64,000 nt of DNA from HGM04593 sp045589695 (GTDB taxonomy: Bacteria; Bacteroidota; Bacteroidia; Bacteroidales; Bacteroidaceae), in the NCBI GenBank assembly GCA_045589695.1, contig JAZNPP010000056.1, positions 1 to 64,000 of the forward strand. Direction: 5' to 3'. The notes beneath the pieces are model-generated. The model did no database searches, was not told the DNA's origin, and saw only the letters and a list, made by a program, of their open reading frames with translations. This document shows, in pieces, positions 23,857-34,069 of the stretch (positions are counted from its first letter, which is position 1; each line of letters opens with the position of its first letter). The translations under genes and the position numbers were made by a program.

Positions 23857-24528
23857 ATGAACGTACTCTACGAAGACAACCATATTATAATAATAAACAA
23901 GGCTGCAGGAGAGATTGTCCAGGGAGACAAGACCGGCGACGAGTCCCTGTGCGAAAAGATGAAAATGTTTCTCAAAGAGAAATACGCAAAGCCGGGGAAT
24001 GTTTTTGTCGGTCTGCCGCACCGTCTCGACCGTCCCGTCAGCGGCATTGTCGTGTTCGCAAAAACGAGCAAAGCGCTCGAAAGGCTAAACACGATGTTCC
24101 GTGACGGTGCCGTAAAAAAGATATATTGGGCTATAACAAAGGGCGTGCCTGTACCGGGAGAAGGGGAGATAAGCAGTTGGATTCTGCGTAACGAAAAGAT
24201 GAACAAGAGCTTTTCCTACCCAAAGGAGGTAAAAGGCAGCAAGCACGCCTTGCTCTGCTATTCCCACATAGCGTCGTCGCAGAACTACAGCCTCATCGAA
24301 GTGGAACTGAAAACAGGCCGCCACCACCAGATACGTTGCCAGCTGGCATCAATCGGCTGTCCCATTAAGGGCGACCTTAAGTACGGAGCGAAGCGTTCCA
24401 ACCCCGACGGCAGCATATCCCTGCACGCTCGCAGCATTGAGTTCATTCATCCTGTATCAAAGGAACATATAAAGATAACAGCTCCGCTGCCGAATGACAA
24501 CCTATGGAAAAGTTTTGAAAACGATTAA
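23857..24528 (+). CDS. RluA-family RNA pseudouridine synthase
   Basis: 223 aa, no S4 domain, so the short RluA/RluC-like catalytic form. The catalytic motif is PHRLDRPVSGIVVF with the nucleophilic Asp; most family members have RLDxxTSG, here Pro-Val replace the preceding residue and Thr. Downstream KTGRHHQIRCQLASIGCPIKGD is the conserved substrate loop. The target uridine (rRNA or tRNA) cannot be deduced. Convergent with the next gene across a shared terminator. Confidence 0.92.
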   Translation: MNVLYEDNHIIIINKAAGEIVQGDKTGDESLCEKMKMFLKEKYAKPGNVFVGLPHRLDRPVSGIVVFAKTSKALERLNTMFRDGAVKKIYWAITKGVPVPGEGEISSWILRNEKMNKSFSYPKEVKGSKHALLCYSHIASSQNYSLIEVELKTGRHHQIRCQLASIGCPIKGDLKYGAKRSNPDGSISLHARSIEFIHPVSKEHIKITAPLPNDNLWKSFEND

Positions 24529-24556
24529 AGTTGCGTGACGAGCCCTCAAAATTTAA

Positions 24557-24596
24557 ATTCAGTCCCGAACCCGCCTCGGCGGCTTCGGGACTGAAT
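24557..24596. terminator. Bidirectional terminator between convergent genes
   Basis: Perfect 13-bp outer stem (24557-24569 with 24584-24596) plus an inner CCGCC/GGCGG pair, placed between the pseudouridine synthase stop and the end of the large membrane protein gene. Confidence 0.8.
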
Positions 24597-24603
24597 CATC
24601 AAA

Positions 24604-26844
24604 TCACTGCTCCGCGGCCGTTCCTGCGGCTGCCTCCGCCGGCTGAGCCTCGGCTGTTTCAACCGGTTGTGCCTCTTCGACGACCTCAACCTTTTCTTTG
24701 TTGAACATCGGCAATGGAGAAGGAGCTCCCGCGAATGCCAATATATTGCCGAGCCAAAGGCCTGCAAGCACCACAGCGACAGAAATAAGAGATATTATCA
24801 CCTTAAGCCATGCAGGAATACCTTTTCTTGCATACGGGTCCTTAAGTTTAAGTTTCGGGAAATGCGCAACATCCGTCAATGTCTCGCCGAACGGTATGCT
24901 TATCTTTGACGCGGCATTTATCGCCCATCCGTTAGCGTTGAGCAACGGCGCTATGTTACGACGACGCAGCTTCATCCATGCCATTACCATAGCAGGACCG
25001 GATATGACGAGCATGACACCGATGAATGCAGCTATCAGCTGCCACCAATTAAGACCAAATACACCTCTGAAGATGCTTGTAAGGGTTGCACCTATCATGC
25101 CGACAGCCATACCTAAGGCAGCAAAGATACCGGCGAATTTGGCAATATCGAACGGCTGCGCCGGAGCCTTGTTCTCCTCATTCTTAGGCAATGTCGTGGG
25201 GGTTGCGTTTATCTTAGCGTTCACATCCTTCATCATGGCCGCATCCTTGTCGGCAGCGCTCTTGTTGATAAGGTTTTCTACGGTCGTAGCCATGCGACGG
25301 TAAGGCGACCAGAACGCCTGTCCTATACTTATAGGATTGTCTATTATCTTTGTCACTACCGCATCCCATACCTGTCCTTTATTGTCGTAGTAGATGGCGT
25401 TCTTTCCGACGACAAGGTCGCCGATGTTGCCTACGGTAATCGCAGCCACAATGTTCAGTTTGGAAGGATTTGTCTTTGTCGTGCAATCGCAGTATACAAG
25501 ATACATGCCGCTTGCCGCAGCCATAGTGTTGTGCTTGGCCATATCGGCAACCTGCATACACATGCGGCATTCACGCTGGTCGATAAGCAGACGTCCGCTC
25601 TGGAATACGGCTCTTACTTTTTTGTTTCTTGAATAGAAGTCCTGGAACGTCACGAAGTTGCATAGCAAGCGGTAGAAGTCACGGTATATATGCAGGAACT
25701 TGTCCACCAGGTCAATGCCCTCAGAAGCCTCTTTGAGCGCCACGTCCTGAGCCACGAGATCGAGCAACGCCTGCTTCTTGTCGTCGGCAATCATCTTCTT
25801 TATCGCATCAAGGCCTAACGTCTCTACCTCACCGCCCTTCTTGGCAACCTTCCATGCATTATATTCAGCGAAAGAAGCGCCTATTGCGGCCCATGACTCT
25901 TCGGTAATAACCTTTCCTTTGGGCTTTACTATAGAAATGAGCGTATTGAACTTTGAGGCCCATGCAGGATTAATGGCCGCATTGATGTCAAGTTCAGCCT
26001 TTCCGGTGATGCGAGCGACAGGATATGCGGCTATATCATCGGTCTTGCCGGTAAGGTTTTCCGCGCTTATCGCCTCTATGAGGGCAGCCTGCACGTCGAG
26101 CTTAGCTGCGCTCTCAGGTGAGAACGACGCGAGCTGCGAACGCACGAAATAGTCCTTCACCTTGACGTCAAGCGCATTGTACGCTTCTATAGCCTTGTCG
26201 GTATCGGCACCGTATGGAGCTTCAACGGCCGCCTCCTGCCATGCTACATAGTCGGCCATAGCCTGATAGAATTTCTCTATCAGCTCGGCATTCACGCCAT
26301 TCTCGCCGCTGCGGTCGGCCACGCCGCCAAAAGCATTGATGATTGCGGCTATCGCAGCCTTCTCTTCTTCGTTTTCCGAGGTCTGACCGGTGATTACGCC
26401 GTCACCATTGAAACGGGTCTTCGCAAAAATCGCAACAGTGTCGGCCGCGTCGGCCAAAGAGATTACAGAACCCTCTTTGCCAAGATTTACAAGTATCTGC
26501 TTTGCCGAATTATGCAATATAAGACCGTCGGCATTTTCCTGATTGAACATCTCGACGTCGATACTGTCAGCGCCCTTTACCAGCAAATCGGCATCTTTGA
26601 CTACCGATGTAAGCCATTGCGATGTAGCTACCACATCGCTTACACGGATACGCCCGTCATTATCGGCATCGATATATTTCAAGCTCTTGTCGTCGATATC
26701 AAGCCCTGTAGTGGGGCATGAAAGCACCGTCCACTTCTTAATGTCCAGTTCCCCGAGATGAGCGATGTCGGCACCGGTAGCGACCTTTACACGCGTAGCG
26801 CCACCAATGTTTTCATAGTTCCATGAATGTTTTCTTGTTGCCAT
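24604..26844 (-). CDS. Large membrane protein with EF-hand loop and cysteine motif; family not recognised
   Basis: 746 aa from the ATG at 26844; an upstream in-frame ATG at 26886 would add 14 residues but the conserved-looking start is MATRKHSWNYENIGG. I do not recognise the family. Visible parts: a canonical EF-hand loop (Asp59, Asp61, Asp63, Gly64, Ile66, Asp70); a degenerate second one (NGDGVI, ~146-151); a long soluble, largely helical middle; CxxC (426, 429) and CxC (452, 454), a possible metal site; three hydrophobic segments (~569-592, 599-622, 680-703); an Ala/Pro/Glu-rich tail. No signal peptide, so the N-terminal 560 residues are probably cytosolic. Monocistronic. Confidence 0.85.
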   Translation of the reverse strand: MATRKHSWNYENIGGATRVKVATGADIAHLGELDIKKWTVLSCPTTGLDIDDKSLKYIDADNDGRIRVSDVVATSQWLTSVVKDADLLVKGADSIDVEMFNQENADGLILHNSAKQILVNLGKEGSVISLADAADTVAIFAKTRFNGDGVITGQTSENEEEKAAIAAIINAFGGVADRSGENGVNAELIEKFYQAMADYVAWQEAAVEAPYGADTDKAIEAYNALDVKVKDYFVRSQLASFSPESAAKLDVQAALIEAISAENLTGKTDDIAAYPVARITGKAELDINAAINPAWASKFNTLISIVKPKGKVITEESWAAIGASFAEYNAWKVAKKGGEVETLGLDAIKKMIADDKKQALLDLVAQDVALKEASEGIDLVDKFLHIYRDFYRLLCNFVTFQDFYSRNKKVRAVFQSGRLLIDQRECRMCMQVADMAKHNTMAAASGMYLVYCDCTTKTNPSKLNIVAAITVGNIGDLVVGKNAIYYDNKGQVWDAVVTKIIDNPISIGQAFWSPYRRMATTVENLINKSAADKDAAMMKDVNAKINATPTTLPKNEENKAPAQPFDIAKFAGIFAALGMAVGMIGATLTSIFRGVFGLNWWQLIAAFIGVMLVISGPAMVMAWMKLRRRNIAPLLNANGWAINAASKISIPFGETLTDVAHFPKLKLKDPYARKGIPAWLKVIISLISVAVVLAGLWLGNILAFAGAPSPLPMFNKEKVEVVEEAQPVETAEAQPAEAAAGTAAEQ

Positions 26845-26978
26845 AATATGTTTAAAATGTATTGATGTGTTCTTTCGTTCAGCCAAGCTACTGCCATCGC
26901 AAGGCAGATTTTGTCCTTGCGGTAATCACGGCTTATTATATAATAAATCACAAAAATAACATACAAATTATTATTCTG

Positions 26979-26986
26979 CAAATATA
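26979..26986 (-). promoter_or_regulatory. -7 box TATATTTG for the EF-hand membrane protein
   Basis: Exact TAnnTTTG match on the minus strand, giving a leader of about 130 bases. The rest of the 301-base gap 26845-27145 shows no gene or clear terminator for the M16 peptidase. Confidence 0.45.
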
Positions 26987-27145
26987 ATTCAAACAATGCC
27001 GTTTAATCGCGACTTTAACTTCGTTGAAGCCTTCGTTCCAGCGGATGTGAAATCCGATGGTTATATATTTTATAAGTAACAAAAACACCTAAGACAAGCG
27101 ACGGAATATCAAATCCCTGCATGTTGGACTCCGCAATCGTTAAAC

Positions 27146-28375
27146 CTACCTCTTCAGATACCAAAGCACCGAGGCGTTTCCACGGCGGAATAATTCTTTT
27201 GCGGCGGAACGCAGTTCTTGTGCGGTAACAGCACGGTATTTTTCAGGCTCAAGAAAGTGAGAATCGAGGCTTCCCCGCATCTCGGCGACGGCGATATTGT
27301 TGCATAAGTTCTCGCCGCCGACATTGCGGAAGTAAAACTCCGACTCGAAGCGGTTACGCACCTTGTCAAGTTCTTCGCACGGCACAAGCTCGCTCTTCAG
27401 CAGCTCCAGTTCGTGCCATATCGCCTCTTCGGCCTCTTTTACAGACACTCCGTCGGCGACACGTGAATATATCCAGAACATGCCCGGGTCTTCGCAGCCC
27501 GAAATGAAAGCGTCAATTCTTGAAAAGAGTTTTTTCTCCTTGACCAAACGTGCCGACAGACGGCCCGAATATCCGTTTGACAGGACATCGGAGATAACGT
27601 CACACGGATAGTAGTCGGCGCTGAGTCTGCTACCCATGTGAAAACCCATGTAAAGGGCATTTTCGGGAACGTTGCGGTAGACGGTCTTGCGGCGCATGCG
27701 TGTCTGACGTGGCTCTTGCGGCAGCACTGCGACCTTGTAATCCGTTGCGGGAATGTCGCCGAACCATTTGCTGCACCACTCCATCACCTGCTCAAAAGAA
27801 ACATCGCCCACGACTGCCAGAACAGCGTTGCCCGGCACATAATGACGTTTGTAGAAGCTGCGTATGACAGGCAGCGGAACATCGGCGATGTGCCTCAGTT
27901 CGCGTCCTATTGTGGACCAGCGGTACGGATGCCGTTTGTATGCCATTGAACGGAGAATGGTACTCGCGTCGCCGTAGGGTTTGTTGAGCTTAGTCTGCTT
28001 GAACTCCTCCATTACCACCTGACGCTGTACGGCGACTTTCTCTTTCCCGAACGTAATATTGCGCATGCGGTCGCTCTCGAGCCAAAAGGCGAGTTCGGCG
28101 TTCTGCTTGGGAAGAGCTATATAATAACTTGTGACATCGTTCGTCGTGTATGCGTTGTTCTCTCCCCCGGCATTCTCTACAGGCTCGTCAAACGAAGGAA
28201 CAGCCTTTGTGCCTTCGAACATCAGATGTTCAAGCAGGTGGGCTATGCCGGTGTACCGGTACTCCTCGTTGCGGGCCCCTACTCCGTAAAGCAGGTTTAT
28301 ATAAACCATCTGCTTGCCCGCTGCAGGGTAATGCACCACCCGCAGCCCGTTCGGCAGTTGTCCCTTACTTACCAT
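27146..28375 (-). CDS. M16-family (insulinase-like) zinc metallopeptidase
   Basis: 409 aa, the size of one M16B subunit. The inverted zinc motif HLLEH (HxxEH) occurs in GIAHLLEHLMFEGT, with the downstream glutamate in the expected helix (AELAFWLESDRM). An R/Y pair of the C-terminal half is less clear. There is no signal peptide, so it is cytosolic or needs a partner. The start overlaps the cyclophilin stop by 11 bases, so both come from one mRNA. Confidence 0.93.
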   Translation of the reverse strand: MVSKGQLPNGLRVVHYPAAGKQMVYINLLYGVGARNEEYRYTGIAHLLEHLMFEGTKAVPSFDEPVENAGGENNAYTTNDVTSYYIALPKQNAELAFWLESDRMRNITFGKEKVAVQRQVVMEEFKQTKLNKPYGDASTILRSMAYKRHPYRWSTIGRELRHIADVPLPVIRSFYKRHYVPGNAVLAVVGDVSFEQVMEWCSKWFGDIPATDYKVAVLPQEPRQTRMRRKTVYRNVPENALYMGFHMGSRLSADYYPCDVISDVLSNGYSGRLSARLVKEKKLFSRIDAFISGCEDPGMFWIYSRVADGVSVKEAEEAIWHELELLKSELVPCEELDKVRNRFESEFYFRNVGGENLCNNIAVAEMRGSLDSHFLEPEKYRAVTAQELRSAAKELFRRGNASVLWYLKR

Positions 28376-29258
28376 AGTTATCGAGAAGCGTTGCCTTGTT
28401 TATCTTGATGTGAACGCGAGGACGTCCCTTTGAGGTTGCGTCCGCCGCAGAGATTTTATCCACGACGTCCATACCCTCGACAACCTCTCCGAAGACGGTA
28501 TAGTAGGCGTCGAGATGCGGAAGGCCGCCCACATTCATATACTCTTTGCGTTGTTTTGCCGAATATGAGAACTCGTTTCCCTTGACTGCCGCGCGCGCCT
28601 CGGCCATGAGTTTGCTGACAAGTTTATTGAGTTCCTCTTTCTTCTTGGCATCATGCTTTGCCGAATTGTTCAGTCGCAGTATCTGCTGGCGATACGGAAT
28701 CTGTACTTCGTGAAACTTCTTTGTTACAAGTTCTTCATTTATCTTCCGCTCGCTCAGCTTCAGTTCGTTATCTTTTGCGGGCTGCCCGGTAACAATATAG
28801 AAATGGGCTCCCGATGAGTAGTCGCCCCTGTTGAAACTTGCGGCAGCCACTGCTCCACGTTTGTGATAGCGTTTCGCAGGGTCTATCTCCGACGGCACGG
28901 TAAACTCGACGTCGGTAACGCCCAAGTCGGCACCGTCAGGGTTAGTCTTTGAGGTATAATCGCCTGTCTGAATGAAAAGGTTTTTCTTTACCCTATAGAA
29001 TAGCTGGCTGTCGTAAAATCCGTTCATGACAAGATTGACAAAATTCTTGCGGTGGCCGGGAGCCTCACGATAGAGTTTGACTGTGATGTCGCCCATGTCT
29101 GTCGAGAGCAGCACGTACTGGTCACTGTCGGGACTATTAACATTGAGGTCTTTCACAAGTTCTTCTTTCTTGTCTTCGTTCTGCGGTTTTTCGTTGCCGC
29201 CGCAAGAGAGCGACAGAAGAGATATTGCTAAAAGCGATAGATATGCAATTCTTTTCAT
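28365..29258 (-). CDS. Cyclophilin-type peptidyl-prolyl isomerase lipoprotein
   Basis: 297 aa with a lipoprotein signal (LLSLSC, Cys at about residue 19), so it is membrane-anchored outside the cytoplasm. The cyclophilin core is seen in MGDITVKLY, YDSQLFYRVKKNLFIQTGD, GAVAAASFNRGDYSSGAHFYI and YYTVFGEVVEGMDVVDKI. A charged helical insertion of about 65 residues (KDNELKLSERK to ARAAVKG) splits the domain before its last strand. It probably assists envelope protein folding; co-transcribed with an M16 peptidase. Confidence 0.94.
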   Translation of the reverse strand: MKRIAYLSLLAISLLSLSCGGNEKPQNEDKKEELVKDLNVNSPDSDQYVLLSTDMGDITVKLYREAPGHRKNFVNLVMNGFYDSQLFYRVKKNLFIQTGDYTSKTNPDGADLGVTDVEFTVPSEIDPAKRYHKRGAVAAASFNRGDYSSGAHFYIVTGQPAKDNELKLSERKINEELVTKKFHEVQIPYRQQILRLNNSAKHDAKKKEELNKLVSKLMAEARAAVKGNEFSYSAKQRKEYMNVGGLPHLDAYYTVFGEVVEGMDVVDKISAADATSKGRPRVHIKINKATLLDNYGK

Positions 29259-29286
29259 TGACGTCTGTTTTTGGATTTACGAGAGG

Positions 29287-29294
29287 CAAATTTA
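29287..29294 (-). promoter_or_regulatory. -7 box TAAATTTG for the cyclophilin/M16 pair
   Basis: Exact TAnnTTTG match on the minus strand, 28 bases before the cyclophilin ATG. Confidence 0.6.
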
Positions 29295-29436
29295 AAGATA
29301 TTTGAAGAAAAAAACAATATTGCGGCCAAAAGTTGCCCGCCCGTATTTGTTTATGAATAACAGCAGGCAATGATAAAAAACATTTCAAAAAAAAATGGCA
29401 TACTTATAATAAATTTATATTACTTTGTATTCTAAT

Positions 29437-32400
29437 ATGGAAAAAAGGAGCAGGACATACAGAATTTTCAAGGCTGCGGCTATCGCCGTGTGCCTCCCTG
29501 TCGTCCTTTTATGGTTCTTTATCGTATTGCTGTATATCCCGCCGGTCCAGAGATTCGCCGTTGAGAAAATCCGCGAAAAGGTTGGCGAAGCGAGCGGTTT
29601 CGAGATAGACATGGGCTCTTTTCACCTTGCGTTCCCCCTTAAACTGAGCATATCGGACTTTCAGGTGTCAAGAAGCGACACTGCCTTTCTGCAAGGAAAA
29701 GAGGTTGAGGCCAACATTTCGTTCCTGCCGCTGCTGAGAGGAGAGGTGGAGGTAAATTACGTATCTATTGAGAAGACCGCCGTAAACACCGCCGGCCTTA
29801 TCGAAGGGGTAAAGATAGAAGGCGAGATAGGATTCTTCAGAGCTGTCGCGCGCAACATTGACTTAGAGAAAGAAACAGTAAACCTGAGGCAGCTGCACCT
29901 GCATAGCACGGACATGAACATCACTCTCTGCGACACAACTGAGAGCGAGGATGACGACGAGCCTCTGAACTGGGTAATAAACCTTTACAAGGGAGGCATT
30001 GAGAACAGCAGCGTGAAGATAGACTTCCCGCTCGACACGATGTCCATCGCCGCCTGCATCGGCAAGCTGCGCATAAGAGAGGGCACCGTAGACATAGGCA
30101 ATGAGATATATTCTGTCGGCAAGTTCGCCTTGAGCAACAGCAGAGCAAGATATGACGCAGGAACAGAAAGTCCTGAGGCAGAGCCGCTGAGCCACATAGC
30201 ATTGGACAACATCAACATCGGCTGCAAAGATATTATATACAGCCCATTGTTTTCGTCTATTGACGTAGAGCGTCTTACATTCATTCAGCCGGGAGGCATA
30301 AGAGTCACCAACGCCGCTGCATCGCTCACCGTCGATAAGGAAAAACTGAGCATAAACAAATTTGCGCTGAAGAGCAGGAACGGCACGGAGCTTGACATAA
30401 AGAGCGAACTCCCCTGGCAATCGCTCGGAACGGACGGACAAGAGAAGCTCGCAGCCATTCTGTCGCTGTCGCTCGACAAGAGAGACCTCACCGCCCTGCT
30501 GACAGAGGAACAGCAGAGCTATCTGAATATTTTTGAGGATGATATGCTTAGAGCCGAAGCCGCAGTACAAGGCAACATGAGCGAACTGAAGATTGACACC
30601 CTCGATGTTACAGTTCCCTCACTCGCCGCGCTGCACGCAAGCGGGTACGCAAGAAACATCATTGAGCCGGACAGCATTGAAGCGTGCCTCGACATCTTCG
30701 ACTCTACGGGCGAGCTGCGCAAGCTGCTGGCGGCAGAGGAGAACGACAGCATAACAGGCACCGGGCTTACGATAAACGGAAAAGCCGCATATAAAAAAGG
30801 TACGGCGGACGCCGACCTTGTTATCGACGGTATCGGAGGCAAGATTTCGGTACAGGCGATGTATGACATAGGAAGAGAGGCGTATGACGCGAACATAGGC
30901 ATAACGGGAATAAACGTATCGTCATTGCTGCAGGACATTCCATTAAGCGGCCTTACAGCGAGCCTGAACGCAGCAGGCACAGGCTTTGACATCTTCGACG
31001 AGCAGACCCGTTACGAAATAGGCATCGCCATTGACACCCTTTTGTACGACGGGACAGAACTGAAGAGCATCAGCCTCAATGCGGCACAGCAGAACAGTAT
31101 CTCGAAGATTGTCGCTGCCGGCGACGCTAACGACCTCAAGTTCAGCGTCGATGCCGACACGGAACTGAAAAAGAACGACATAAAAAACAAGACGTCCATT
31201 GATATATCAAAAGCCGACTTCATGATGCTCGGGCTGACAGACGCAGAGCTTGGCACTGAGATAAAACTGGATATTGAGGCTTCGACCGACATGCGCGAGA
31301 GCCATGCGTTGCGGCTTAACGGAAAAGGACTGAAGATTATAACAGAGAAAAAGAGCTTCACTCCTGCAAACATTTCGATAGACTTCTCCACAACGCCCGA
31401 CTTTTCCTATTTGAAGGCAAGCAACGGCGACCTGCATATCGACGGCAGCCTTAAAAGCGGATACAAAGGATTGTTCAGCTCTTTAGGCAAGCTCGAAGAG
31501 ATGCTAAGAACAGCCGCAAAAGAGGAAAGCACCCTGTACTACCTTCAGGACTACGAGAAGGCTCTGCCTGACATAACGCTCGATTTCAGCTGCGGACAGA
31601 AGAACGTTCTGCACAACTACCTTGCCATGAAAGAGCTGAATGTCAATAACATGAACTTGACCATGAAGCTCGACAGCGTAAAGGGCATCAACATCAACGG
31701 CGGAGTATACGGTTTCAAGAGCGGAGAACTGAACCTTGACACGATAAGGCTATTCACACGCCAGGAAGACAACAAGATAAGATATCTGGCAGGCGTGCGA
31801 AGCACCACGCTTAATCCCATGCAGGAGAAGATGACGTTCAACGCCATGCTGTTCGGAAATATTTTCAACGACTCCGTAACCACAAACTTCGTGTTCCGTG
31901 ACAAGGAAGAGGGGGTAGGCATAAAGTTCGGGGCAAAGACACTTGTCAAGCCAAAAGAGATTGAGATAAGGTTCGACCCCGACGCTGTTCTTTTCGGAAG
32001 CAAATTCAGGTTCGAAAAGAATAATTATATAAGGTTCGGAGGGCTGTACTCCATTGATGCCGATGTAGCCGTGACAGACGAACATGACGCCGGCATGCGC
32101 CTCACAGCGTCGCCCGACGAAGAGAAAAGACTCAATTCAAACCTTGAGCTGTTCAACGTGAACCTGAAAAAGCTGACAGGCATGATGCCGTTCGTGCCCG
32201 ACATCGGCGGCATGCTCAACCTTGACCTTTTTCTCAGAATGGAAAAAGAGAAGCTGCTGCTGAGCAGCGACATAAGAGCAGACAGCGTTTCGTACGAAGG
32301 AACACTAATAGGCGATGAGACACTCGAAGTGGTATACTTCCCGAAAGAGAACAGCATGCACTACCTTGACGTGAAGCTGAGCCACGACAACGAAGAGGTG

Positions 32401-34068
32401 GCGCACCTCGAAGGCGACTACTTTAACGACAACGAAGAGCCGGGACTGAAAGGAGACATAACACTTACAAGATTCCCGCTTGCTGTAAGCAAGGCCTTCA
32501 TGAAAGATGCGGGCATGAGCCTCGACGGTTACGTGAACAGCAGGGTAAACGCCGTAGGCAAGCTGTCGGAACTTGACACCGACGGATACATACAGTTCGA
32601 TTCGGCATTCGTGAACGCTCCCCTGTTCGGCGCCGACCTGCGTCTGTCGGACAAACCCGTGATCATTGACCGCAACAGAATTCAGTTCAACAGCTTTGAC
32701 ATTTACGCCAAAGGAGAGAGCCCGTTCAAGCTGAACGGCACGGTAGACATGAGCAAGATGTCGAACCCGTCGTTCAACCTCAGGATGAATGCGAACGACT
32801 ATGAGCTTGTAAACGCTCCAAGACGGAAAGGAAGCATGCTGTACGGCAGAATGTTCATCGACTTCAGAGCATTCATCGGCGGCACGCTGAACAGCATGAA
32901 GGTATACGGCAATGCGACATTGCTCGGCAAGAGCAATATCACATACGTGATGCAGGACGCTCCAATAGGAACAGACAAGGAGCTTGACGGGCTTGTGGAG
33001 TTCGTCAATTTCTCGGACACGGCAAAGGTTGAAGCGGCCGAAGAGGAGGAAGCAGACTTCGGAAACACGAACATCAGCATGGGACTGAGAATTGAGGACG
33101 GGGCGAGAATAAACGCCGACTTCGATGCGAACAGGAACAGCTACGTGACGTTGCAGGGAGGCGGAAACCTTAACATGAGCTACACCAGCAGCAACGGGCT
33201 TAACGTGTCGGGCACATACACTATGAGCGACGGCGAACTGAAGTACGAACTGCCTATCATTCCGTTAAAGACGTTCAACATAACCGACGGCAGCAAGGTC
33301 ACATGGACCGGAGACATTCTTGACCCGACAATTGAAATAACGGCATTGGAGCGGATAACGACATCGGTGAGCATGGACGACGGAGGCTCGCAGCCCGTAG
33401 CGTTCGATGTGGGCGTAAAGCTGAGCAACACATTGAGCGACATGGGACTGACGTTTACCATTTCGGCACCCGAAAATGCCGTAGTCCAAGACCAACTGAA
33501 CAGCCTCGACACCGAAACGCTCAACAAATATGCCGTGACAATGCTCATAACAGGGACATACATAGGCAACAGCAAGGGCATGAGCGTGACAAACGCCTTA
33601 AACTCCTTCATCGACGCCAAGATAAACGACATTGCAGGAAGCGCAATGAAGAGCGTAAGCGTGAATGTAGGAATAAACGATGCCGAGAACGCCGAAACGG
33701 GAGGCACATACAAGAATTACTCGTTCAGTTTCAAGAAGAGGTTCTGGAACGACAGGCTGACGATAGTCATTGGCGGCGAAGTGAACAGCGGCGACCGCCC
33801 TACCGCCAACGAGAGCTTTATAAACAACGTTTCGCTCGAATGGAAGATAAGCGAAAGCAGCAACCGCTATCTGAGGCTGTTTTACGACAAGAACTACGAG
33901 TCGTTGCTTGAGGGCGAGATTATAGAGACCGGCATAGGTTACGTTTACAAACGCAAACTTGAGAACTTGCGCAATCTGTTCATCTTTAAACGGGGAAAAA
34001 AGAAAGAAAAGGAGCTAACCGGCCGGGATACGACAGACACTGACAAGAAAAAGGCAAAGAGCGAATAG
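29437..34068 (+). CDS. tamB: Translocation and assembly module protein TamB (DUF490)
   Basis: 1543 aa. An N-terminal membrane anchor (about residues 10-32) is followed by a very long beta-rich periplasmic body and a C-terminal DUF490 region (from ~residue 1200; MSDGELKYELPIIPLKTFNI is a typical segment). TamB-like proteins bridge inner and outer membranes and, as AsmA-like proteins, are implicated in phospholipid transport and outer-membrane protein assembly. The ATG at 29437 was chosen over an upstream TTG. A box TTACTTTG at 29420-29427 would leave almost no leader. The stop is 1 base before the TamA-like partner. Confidence 0.95.
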   Translation: MEKRSRTYRIFKAAAIAVCLPVVLLWFFIVLLYIPPVQRFAVEKIREKVGEASGFEIDMGSFHLAFPLKLSISDFQVSRSDTAFLQGKEVEANISFLPLLRGEVEVNYVSIEKTAVNTAGLIEGVKIEGEIGFFRAVARNIDLEKETVNLRQLHLHSTDMNITLCDTTESEDDDEPLNWVINLYKGGIENSSVKIDFPLDTMSIAACIGKLRIREGTVDIGNEIYSVGKFALSNSRARYDAGTESPEAEPLSHIALDNINIGCKDIIYSPLFSSIDVERLTFIQPGGIRVTNAAASLTVDKEKLSINKFALKSRNGTELDIKSELPWQSLGTDGQEKLAAILSLSLDKRDLTALLTEEQQSYLNIFEDDMLRAEAAVQGNMSELKIDTLDVTVPSLAALHASGYARNIIEPDSIEACLDIFDSTGELRKLLAAEENDSITGTGLTINGKAAYKKGTADADLVIDGIGGKISVQAMYDIGREAYDANIGITGINVSSLLQDIPLSGLTASLNAAGTGFDIFDEQTRYEIGIAIDTLLYDGTELKSISLNAAQQNSISKIVAAGDANDLKFSVDADTELKKNDIKNKTSIDISKADFMMLGLTDAELGTEIKLDIEASTDMRESHALRLNGKGLKIITEKKSFTPANISIDFSTTPDFSYLKASNGDLHIDGSLKSGYKGLFSSLGKLEEMLRTAAKEESTLYYLQDYEKALPDITLDFSCGQKNVLHNYLAMKELNVNNMNLTMKLDSVKGININGGVYGFKSGELNLDTIRLFTRQEDNKIRYLAGVRSTTLNPMQEKMTFNAMLFGNIFNDSVTTNFVFRDKEEGVGIKFGAKTLVKPKEIEIRFDPDAVLFGSKFRFEKNNYIRFGGLYSIDADVAVTDEHDAGMRLTASPDEEKRLNSNLELFNVNLKKLTGMMPFVPDIGGMLNLDLFLRMEKEKLLLSSDIRADSVSYEGTLIGDETLEVVYFPKENSMHYLDVKLSHDNEEVAHLEGDYFNDNEEPGLKGDITLTRFPLAVSKAFMKDAGMSLDGYVNSRVNAVGKLSELDTDGYIQFDSAFVNAPLFGADLRLSDKPVIIDRNRIQFNSFDIYAKGESPFKLNGTVDMSKMSNPSFNLRMNANDYELVNAPRRKGSMLYGRMFIDFRAFIGGTLNSMKVYGNATLLGKSNITYVMQDAPIGTDKELDGLVEFVNFSDTAKVEAAEEEEADFGNTNISMGLRIEDGARINADFDANRNSYVTLQGGGNLNMSYTSSNGLNVSGTYTMSDGELKYELPIIPLKTFNITDGSKVTWTGDILDPTIEITALERITTSVSMDDGGSQPVAFDVGVKLSNTLSDMGLTFTISAPENAVVQDQLNSLDTETLNKYAVTMLITGTYIGNSKGMSVTNALNSFIDAKINDIAGSAMKSVSVNVGINDAENAETGGTYKNYSFSFKKRFWNDRLTIVIGGEVNSGDRPTANESFINNVSLEWKISESSNRYLRLFYDKNYESLLEGEIIETGIGYVYKRKLENLRNLFIFKRGKKKEKELTGRDTTDTDKKKAKSE

Positions 34069-34069
34069 C

